DNA from: Salvelinus alpinus
Lineage: Eukaryota > Chordata > Actinopteri > Salmoniformes > Salmonidae
Assembly (NCBI RefSeq): GCF_045679555.1
Contig: NC_092092.1
Coordinates: 22,248,969-22,312,968 of the forward strand
Length of the DNA stretch: 64,000 nt
Direction: 5' to 3'
A program made the translations under genes and the position numbers. Under the pieces are notes generated by a model. The model was not told the origin of the DNA. It saw only the letters and a program-made list of their open reading frames with translations, and did not search any database. Shown one piece after another: positions 57,052 to 64,000 of this stretch. Each line of letters starts with the position of its first letter. Position 1 is the stretch's first letter.

Positions 57052-58191
57052 CCTTTTATTTATACACTTTCTTGCACTATGATCTATTCTTTGGGCACCA
57101 TGATGTTTTAATAAACATCTTTATTTTGCATTCAAGCTTCAGTTTTGGATCCAATTATTTTTCGACAGTGTGCGGGTCTCTGGACAGACACTTTACAGTA
57201 GTAAGGACCTTATAAGAGCGCAGACGGCCTCTGATCGTTTACAAATATAGCACCGTACAGGAAAAAATATTATTTTTGCAGATGTTCCACTCACAAGTTC
57301 TTTCAGTAATTGCAGTGATTTAATTTCATCGGAATCCAAAACGTTTTTTGTGCATTGCTCAGATTGTGCTTCTCAACAATTAATTTAACTTTTGATACTT
57401 AGGTATATTTTAGCAAGTACATTTACTTTTGATACTTAAGTATATTAAAACCAAATACTTTTACACTTTTACTTAAGCAGTACTTTACTGGGTTACATTC
57501 ACTTTTACTTGAGTCATTTTCTACTAAGGTATCTTTACTTTTACTCAAGTATGACAATTGGTACTTAGTTCTTAAACATTACACCTCTATATTGCATAAT
57601 TGAACAATACCACAAGTAAATAAACAAGAATCATTACAATCAAAATAATGTTTGCTTTTTTATTCTATATTTTATACGAGTAGGTTATTATGTTCCTGAC
57701 ATTCATTTACTTAAATTCCAACCATTTCTGAATGTGCTCTACTTTATAATAATCTTCATTTTATATAAAGTAGTAATTCTCTCTTGACCCAACCCCCCCA
57801 TACATTAGTGTTTTTATTTTGAAGGCAAAATCCGAAAACGATAGAACTACTATGCTATACTAGTCTAGTGTTGCTGCCGTGACGCTAATCTGAAAGGCAG
57901 TGTATGACACACTAGCGCCACAACAGTCAGAGAGTGAGGGGATTCGATGAATGCCTGGGCGAACCGGGTTAGCGTTGCATTCGTTTTGGAACGGGTGTGG
58001 TGAAACTGATGGTTTGTTGACAACTGTAGCATTTTTGCCATGCCTAACCCAGCTACGGACAGAAGTGACTTTACGTAGCAGTTTAGATTAATTAACATAA
58101 CAGGTTAGGAGAATGAGGTAAAGCCGATTAGGAAAACTGTTGTCCCCGAAGCGACAACAAGATGGAACTGTGCTCCATCTATTCTACAAGG
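57052..58191. other. Mostly repeats; no gene recognised
   Basis: The block 57380-57570 alternates ACTTTTACTTGAGTCATTTT, TATCTTTACTTTTACTCAAG and similar phrases, typical of a teleost non-autonomous DNA element end. The part from 57840 to 58180 is less AT-rich (GTTGTCCCCGAAGCGACAAC is a short palindrome at 58138) but has no coding frame I trust. Confidence 0.35.
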
Positions 58192-59682
58192 TACAAACAT
58201 CCGAGGTAAAGACAGATTCAGGTTGGATATTCGCCTGTAGTTTTCCTTACGTCCACCAACAACAGTTAGGGACCGTCAACATAGTGACAAATCTAAATGT
58301 TCAAATTATAATATCTCTTTAACCATTACTCTTAAACTTTCAAAATTGGTTCTAGCTAACCCGTTGGCATAGACACACATTGCACACACTTTGATTTTGT
58401 TGATTTACATCTCGCACTATTTAAAATTATTTATTTACATTTTTGAATTTCAATAGCTCTTTGGTCATGTGACCTACTGACTTCAAACAAGGTTCAGAAT
58501 GTACACTCAGTGGGCCTACACATTGCACACCCTTTAGTTTGTCCATTCTCATCTCATGCAATTTTACATACATTTTCTATGTTTTTCAGTGTTTCTAATT
58601 TCAATGGCTCCTTGGTCATGTGACCAACTGACCTCAAACAAGGTTCAGAATGTCCACTGACTACCCTTCTATATTGCACACCCTTTAGTTTGTCTATTTT
58701 CATCTCACATGTTTTTACATTAATTTTTCAAACGTTCTAATTTCAGAATGTCCACGGACTGAAGGAGACGGTCGCCGTGAGGCATCCAGTGCGGTAACGC
58801 GACAGATCCCGGGGGAAGCTGGCGGGAGCCCCGGGGAGAGTTCTCTTTTCTTGTAAAGGGAAGGGTGCCCTGGAACGAGTTGGCCCCGAGGGAGTGGGCC
58901 AAGCCCTGGGAAGCGTTGCGGTTTCGGCAGCGTCCGGTGAACTCTCTCTGGCCCTTGAAAATCCGGGGGAGAGGGTGTAAATCTCACGCCGGGCCGTACC
59001 CGTATACGCATCAGGTCTCAAAGGGGAACAGCCTTGTAATAACAATGTAGGTAAGGGGAGTTGGCATTCTGAACCTTGTTTGAGGTCAGTAGGTCACATG
59101 ACCAAGGAGCTCTTGAAATTAGAAACATTGAAACATTGAAAATTAATGTAAAATCGTTTGAGATGAAAAGGGACAAACTAAAGGATGTGCAATATAGAAG
59201 AGTAGTCACTGGACATTCTGAACCTTGTTTGAGTCCAGTAGGTCACATGACGAAGGAGCTATTAAAATTTGAAAGTTTGAAAAATTCATGTAAAATCGTG
59301 TGAGATGAAAAGGGACAAACTAAAGGGTATGCAATGTGTAGGCCCACTGAGCGTACATTCTGAACCTTGTCTGAGGTCAGTTTGTCACATGACCAAGGAG
59401 CTTTTGAAATTCGATTGTAAAAAATGTTTGTACTTTTTTACTCTCCCTAACTAATTCAACTAGGAATAAAAAATGCTGCTCACATTTCCACATGTTTATT
59501 AGCTTTGCATAGCGAATTAACATCCAAATCGTGAAAATAAGACCTGTGTAATGTTGTGCTCAATTTTTCCAACATCATGACACTTATTTGGAGTCTGTGG
59601 CTCAAGTGGTTTGAAAGCTGTTGAGGTTTGAAAGCTCAAATATCCGTTGAATATCCAACCTGAGTCTTTACCTCGGTGTACA
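58192..59682. repeat. Palindromic array of ~150-bp units around an rRNA fragment
   Basis: The left arm has units containing GGTCATGTGACC, CAAACAAGGTTCAGAATGT and CACACCCTTTAGTTTGTC, with starts at about 58463 and 58613. The right arm has the same unit inverted (GAACCTTGTTTGAGG, GTCACATGACCAAGG, GGGACAAACTAAAGG) at about 59091, 59241 and 59383. Outermost, CCGAGGTAAAGAC with GGTTGGATATTC (58200-58232) is inverted as GAATATCCAACC and GTCTTTACCTCGG (59649-59678). The two arms meet on the 28S-like segment 58764-59065. Unit similarity is high but not perfect. Confidence 0.85.
58764..59065 (+). pseudogene. 28S rRNA fragment (about 300 bp)
   Basis: The segment carries unmistakable large-subunit rRNA text: CCAGTGCGGTAACGCGAC, CGGGAGCCCCGGGGAGAGTT, CTCTTTTCTT, GGCCCTTGAAAATCCGGGGG, AGAGGGTGTAAATCTC, CGCCGGGCCGTACCC and ACAATGTAGGTAAGGGGAG. 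It is in sense on the plus strand. Differences from the conserved vertebrate sequence are mainly C to T or G to A changes and a short deletion before ACAATG, so it is a non-functional copy. It starts and stops abruptly against the inverted repeat arms. Open frames of about 100 codons here (58715-59045) are by-products of its GC-rich composition. Confidence 0.88.
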
Positions 59683-59796
59683 AACAGTCAGTCCCAACAA
59701 ATCATCAGTATCATAACAGAGGACAACAGACTTGAAGTTTTGGTTGGTCGTATGGGATGTGTGGGTGCTGTACTACAGATTGAGATACTTTTAGTC

Positions 59797-60446
59797 ATGT
59801 AGTGTATGTGGACACCTGCTCGTTGAAAACAGCTCATTCCAAGATAGGGAGTTGGTCCCCCCTTTGCTGCAATAACAGCCTTCACTCTTCTGGGAAGGCT
59901 TTCCACTAGATGTTGGAACATTGCTGCAGGGACTTGCTTCCACAAGAGCATTAGTGAGGTCAGGCACTGATGTTTGGCGATTAGGCTCTCAGTTGGTGTT
60001 CCAATTCATCCCAAAAATGTTTGATGGGGCTGAGGTCAGGGCTCTGTGCAGGCCAGTAAAGTTCTTCCACACCGATCTCGACAAACAATTTCTGTATGGA
60101 TCTCGCTTTGTGCACTGGGCATCGTCATGCTTAAACAGGAAAGGGCCTTCCCCAAACTGTTCCCACAAAGTTGGAATCACATAATTATCTAGAATGTCAT
60201 TGTATGCTGTAGCGTTAAGATTTCCCTTCACTGGAACTAAGGGGCCAGGTCCAAACCATGAAAAACATCCCCAGACCATTATTCCTCCTCCACCAAACTT
60301 TACAGTTGACACTATGTAGCGTTCTACTGGCATCTGCCAAACCCAGATTTGTCCATCGGACTGCCAGATGGTGAAGCTTGATTCCTCACTCCAGAGAACG
60401 TGTTTCCACTGCTCCACTGAGTCCAATGGCGGTGAGCTTTGGACTA
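59797..60446 (-). mobile_element. Tc1-like remnant cut by LINE insertion
   Basis: It begins AGTGTATGTGGACACCTGCT (a terminus shared with 23164-23900). The minus-strand frame 59989-60426 gives transposase text: [20 protein letters not shown] around the first Asp, [20 protein letters not shown], and [15 protein letters not shown] at the second Asp, then a frame change before the Glu box. The homology stops where the LINE tail begins at about 60446, so the rest should lie beyond the window's right end. Confidence 0.78.
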
Positions 60447-60475
60447 AATTTTTATTTCAACTTTATTTAACCAAG

Positions 60476-60955
60476 GGCCTCCCGGGTGGCGCAGTGGTCT
60501 AGGGCACTGCATCGCAGTGCTAACTGCGCCACCAGAGTCTCTGGGTTCGCGCCCAGGCTCTGTCGCAGCCGGCCGCGACCGGGGGGTCCGTGGGGCGACG
60601 CACAATTGGCCTAGCGTCGCCCGGGTTAGGGAGGGTTTGGCCGGTAGGGATATCCTTGTCTCATCGCGCTCCAGCGACTCCTGTGGCGGGCCGGGCGCAG
60701 TGCGCGCTAACCAAGGGGGCCAGGTACACGGTGTTTCCTCCGACACATTGGTGGGGCTGGCTTCCGGGTTGGAGGCGCGCTGTGTTAAGAAGCAGTGCGG
60801 CTTGGTTGGGTTGTGCTTCGGAGGACGCATGGCTTTCGACCTTCGTCTCTCCCGAGCCCGTACGGGAGTTGTAGCGATGAGACAAGATAGTAATTACTAG
60901 CGATTGGATACCACAAAAAGGGGGGAGAAAATGGGATAAAAAAATAAATAAAAAA
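60476..60955 (+). mobile_element. Long SINE with tRNA-like head and 17-bp target duplication
   Basis: It starts GGCCTCCCGGGTGGCGCAGT. TGGCGCAGTGG fits a pol III A box and GGTTCGCGCCC a B box at tRNA-like spacing. A GC-rich body of about 400 bp follows, with an A-rich end (AAAAAAATAAATAAAAAAA). AACTTTATTTAACCAAG occurs on both sides (60459-60475 and 60956-60972) without mismatch and belongs to the LINE tail it landed in. It is a repeat, not a working tRNA gene. Confidence 0.88.
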
Positions 60956-61397
60956 AACTTTATTTAACCAAGTTGGCTAGTTGAGAACAAGTTCTCATTT
61001 GCAACTGCGACCTGGCCAAGATAAAGCAAAGCAGTTCGACACATACAACAACACAGACTTACACATGGATTAAACAAACATACAATCAATAATACAATAG
61101 AAAAATCTATATACAGCATGTGCAAATGAGGTAGGGTAAGAGAGGTAAGGCAATAAATAGGCCATGGTGGCAAAGTAATTACAATATAGCAATTAAACAC
61201 TGGAACGGTAGGATGTGCAGAAGATGAATGTGCAATTTGAGATACTGGGGTGCAGAGGAGCAAGACAAATAAATAAATACACTATGGGGTAGATGGGATG
61301 GGCTATTTACAGATGAGCTATGTACAGGTGCAGTGATCTGTGAGCTGCTCTGACAGCTGGTGCTTAAAGCTAGCGAGGGAGGTAAGAGTCTCCAGCT

Positions 61398-62282
61398 TCA
61401 GAGATTTTTACAGTTCGTTCCAGTCATTGGCAGCATAGAACTGGAAGGAGAGGCGGCCAAAGGAAGAATTGGCTTTGGGGGTGACCAGTGAGATATACCT
61501 GCTGGAGCGCGTGCTATGGTTGGTGCTGCTATGGTGACCAGGGAGCTGAGATAAGGCGGGGCTTTACCTAGCAGAGACTTGTAGATGACCTGGAGCCAGT
61601 GGGTTTGGCGACGAGTATGAAGCGAGGGCCAGCCAACGAGATCATACAGGTCACAGTGGTGGGTAGTATATGGGGCTTTGGTGACAAAACGGATGGCACT
61701 GTGATAGACTGCATCTAATTTGTTGAGTAGAGTGTTGGAGGCTATTTTGTAAATGACATCGCCGAAGTGGAGGATCGGTAGGATGGTCAGTTTTACGAGG
61801 GTATGTTTGGCAGCATGATTGAATGATGCTTTGTTGCAAAATAGGAAGCCGATTCTAGATTTAATTTTGGATTGGAGATGGTTAATGTGAGTCTGGAAGG
61901 AGAGTTTACAGTCTAACCAGACACCTAGGTATTTGTAGTTGTCCACATATTCTAAGTCAGAACCGTCCAGAATAGTGATGCTGGACGGGCGGGCAGGTGC
62001 GGGCAGCGATCGGTTGAAGAGCATGCATTTAGTTTTACTTGCATTTAAGAGCAGTTGGAGGCCACGGAAGGAGAGTTGTATGGCATTGAAGCTCATCTGG
62101 AGGTTAGTTAACACAGTGTCCAAAGAAGGGCCAGAGGTATACAGAATGGTGTCGTCTGCGTAGAGGTGGATCAAAGAATCACCAGCAGCGAGAGCGACAT
62201 CATTGATGTATACAGAGAAGAGAGTTGGTCTGAGAATTGAACCCTGTGGCACCTCCATAGAGACAGCCAGAGGTCTGGACAA
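61398..62282 (-). pseudogene. LINE reverse transcriptase, C-terminal part, copy 2
   Basis: A 294-codon open frame with VPQGSILRPTLFSVYINDVA, the catalytic box LYADDTILYTSG and a thumb region (LGVWLDCKLSFQTHINHLQS, RIGFLFCNKASF). Upstream codons continue the polymerase in broken frames (62171-62627: CLSKVFESQVNKQITDHF, FRAGHQCTTATLKVL), with a TAG-type stop ahead of FSDRVQC-like sequence. It keeps YADD and QGS where the copy at 33719 has lost both. Confidence 0.85.
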
Positions 62283-62624
62283 CAGGCCCTCCGATTTGAC
62301 ACACTGAACTCTATCAGAGAATTAGTTGGTGAACCAAGCGAGGCAATCATTTGAGAAACCAAGGCTGTTGAGTCTGCCAATAAGAATGTTGTGATTGACA
62401 GAGTCGAAAGCCTAAGCCAGGTTGATGAAGACGGCTGCACAGTAATGTCTATTATCGATGGCGGTTATGATATCGTTTAGGACCTTGAGCGTGGCTGTGG
62501 TGCACTGATGACCAGCTCTGAAACCAGATTGCGTAGCGGAGAAGGTACGGTGAGATTCGAAATGGTCGGTAATCTGTTTGTTGACTTGGCTTTCGAAGAC
62601 CTTAGAAAGGCAGGGTAGAATATA

Positions 62625-63710
62625 CACTGCTCAAAAAAATCAAGGGAACACTTAAACAACACAATGTAACTCCAAGTCAATCACACTTCTGTGAAATCAA
62701 ACTGTCCACTTAGGAAGCAACACTGATTGACAATACATTTCACATGCTGTTGTGCAAATGGAATAGACAAAAGGTGGAAATTATAGGCAATTAGCAAGAC
62801 ACCCCCAAAAAAGGAGTGATTCTGCAGGTGGTGACCACAGACCACTTCTCAGTTCCTATGCTTCCTGGCTGATGTTTTGGTCACTTTTGAATGCTGGCGG
62901 TGCTCTCACTCTAGTGGTAGCATGAGACGGAGTCTACAACCCACACAAGTGGCTCAGGTAGTGCAGTTCATCCAGGATAGCACATCAATGCGAGCTGTGG
63001 CAAAAAGGTTTGCTGTGTCTGTCAGCGTAGTGTCCAGAGCATGGAGGCGCTACCAGGAGACAGGCCAGTACATCAGGAGACGTGGAGGAGGCCGTAGGAG
63101 GGCAACAACCCAGCAGCAGGACCGCTACCTCCGCCTTTGTGCAAGGAGGTGCACTGCCAGAGCCCTGCAAAATGACCTCCAGCAGGCCACAAATGTGCAT
63201 GTGTCAGCATATGGTCTCACAAGGGGTCTGAGGATCTCATCTCGGTACCTAATGGCAGTCAGGCTACCTCTGGCGAGCACATGTAGGGCTGTGCGGCCCC
63301 ACAAAGAAATGCCACCCCACACCATGACTGACCCATCGCCAAACCGGTCATGCTGGAGGATGTTGCAGGCAGCAGAACGTTCTCCACGGCGTCTCCAGAC
63401 TCTGTCACGTCTGTCACATGTGCTCATGTGCTCAGTGTGAACCTGCTATCATCTGTGAAGAGCACAGGGCGCCAGTGGCGAATTTGCCAATCTTGGTGTT
63501 CTCTGGCAAATGCCAAACGTCCTGCACGGTGTTGGGCTGTAAGCACAACCCCCACCTGTGGACGTCGGGCCCTCATACCACCCTCATGGAGTCTGTTTCT
63601 GACCGTTTGAGCAGACACATGCACATTTGTGGCCTGCTGGAGGTCATTTTGCAGGGCTCTGGCAGTGCACCTCCTTGCACAAAGGCGGAGGTAGCGGTCC
63701 TGCTGCTGGG
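62625..63710. mobile_element. Tc1-like copy C, self-inverted, right terminus lost
   Basis: Forward from the terminus CACTGCTCAAAAAAATCAAG it follows copy A up to 63205 (equivalent to about 30053 in copy A). It then switches to the minus-strand sequence of the same element, running from the equivalent of about 30452 back to 29958, and stops at 63710 against LINE sequence. The last 97 bases (63614-63710) are the exact reverse complement of 63109-63205, giving a 97-bp perfect stem around a 408-bp loop. The right terminal repeat is absent, so it cannot move by itself. Confidence 0.88.
62925..63205 (+). pseudogene. Truncated Tc1-like transposase N-terminus in copy C
   Basis: The frame corresponds to copy [21 protein letters not shown], then [20 protein letters not shown], ending at NVHVSA where the inversion joint is reached. 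It runs on into antisense sequence as a meaningless chimeric frame to 63440. The catalytic region is present only in inverted orientation. Confidence 0.8.
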
Positions 63711-64000
63711 ATAGTGATTGCTGTGATCTTGGTTGAAAAGAGCAGATGTTTATTTGGAGGGCAAGTTGGTTAGGATGATATCTATGAGCGTGCCCGTGGT
63801 TACGGATTTGGGGTTGTACCTGGTGGGTTCATTGATAATTTGTATGAGATTGAGGATATCAAGCTTAGATTGTAGGATGGCCGGGGTGTTAAGCATGTCA
63901 CAGTTTAGGTCACCTAGCAGCACGAGCTCTGAAGATGGATGGGGGGCAATCAATTCACATATGGTGTCCAGGGCACAGCTGGGGGCAGAGGGTGGTCTAT

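Larger units (their letters stand above)
60446..64000 (-). mobile_element. Second copy of the Jockey/I-like LINE, inverted and interrupted
   Basis: On the minus strand its 3' tail (TTAAATAAAG) is at 60446-60475 and 60956 onward, split by a SINE. Reverse transcriptase fills 61398-62622, and endonuclease text (LVLLGDLNCDMLNTPAILQS) lies at 63750-63953. Compared with the copy at 29411-35500, about 790 bp between endonuclease and reverse transcriptase (its 33033-33823) are missing; a rearranged Tc1 element occupies that gap. The element runs off the window end. Confidence 0.85.

Noticed and set aside
58715-59050. Overlapping open frames of 60-100 codons
   Set aside because: The DNA is a 28S rRNA fragment; GC-rich rRNA lacks stops by composition.
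60476-60570. Possible tRNA gene from A and B box matches
   Set aside because: It continues into a 480-bp A-tailed element with a target duplication, so it is a SINE head; no clean cloverleaf or aminoacyl stem is seen.
62877-63440. 187-codon open frame taken as an intact transposase
   Set aside because: Past 63205 it reads the antisense strand of the same element, so it is a chimera without the catalytic triad.

Overview
The window is nuclear DNA of a salmonid fish (trout, salmon or char type). Two vertebrate genes with spliced structure lie among dense Tc1-like, non-LTR, SINE, hAT-type and Penelope-like repeats of the kinds common in salmonid genomes. Nothing points to bacterial or viral DNA: there are no operons, ribosome-binding sites or CRISPR arrays.

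Layout. Positions 1-9870 hold zbtb18 (+ strand), a BTB/zinc-finger transcriptional repressor. It has a probable 5' UTR exon ending at 1169, a 4.1 kb intron, one coding exon of 548 codons (5305-6951) and a 2.9 kb 3' UTR ending at an AATAAA at 9850. Positions 9871-22409 are intergenic, with an (AC)68 microsatellite, a MITE and retroposon tails. Positions 22410-52576 hold adss2 (- strand), adenylosuccinate synthetase, which I rebuilt by hand as 13 exons joining into an uninterrupted 459-codon frame. The two genes are tail to tail, as ZBTB18 and ADSS2 are in human 1q44.

The adss2 introns are where the repeats accumulate. Intron 4 carries a three-deep nest: a Tc1-like element (28588-36080) split by a non-LTR retrotransposon (29411-35500), which is itself split by a different Tc1-like element (29475-31044) with an intact DD34E transposase. 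The 15 kb intron 1 carries a decayed Tc1 element, an hAT-type element with a perfect 8-bp target duplication and a SINE inside it, a second copy of the intact Tc1 family, and a Tc1 element split by a Penelope-like insertion flanked by a perfect 58-bp direct repeat.

From 52.9 kb to the end the sequence is almost all repeats. It holds a LINE with an FADD reverse transcriptase just upstream of adss2, two Penelope-like 3' ends in inverted orientation (one with a complete hammerhead-ribozyme core), a palindromic repeat with a 300-bp 28S rRNA fragment at its centre, and a second copy of the LINE interrupted by a SINE and by a self-inverted Tc1 element.

The best candidates for a second look are the 28S fragment inside the palindrome (58192-59682), the 58-bp duplication around the Penelope insertion, the 2A-like peptide in the LINE (32306-32362), the hammerhead cores, and the foldback Tc1 copy at 62625-63710. 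All are transposon biology; I see no new host gene system.
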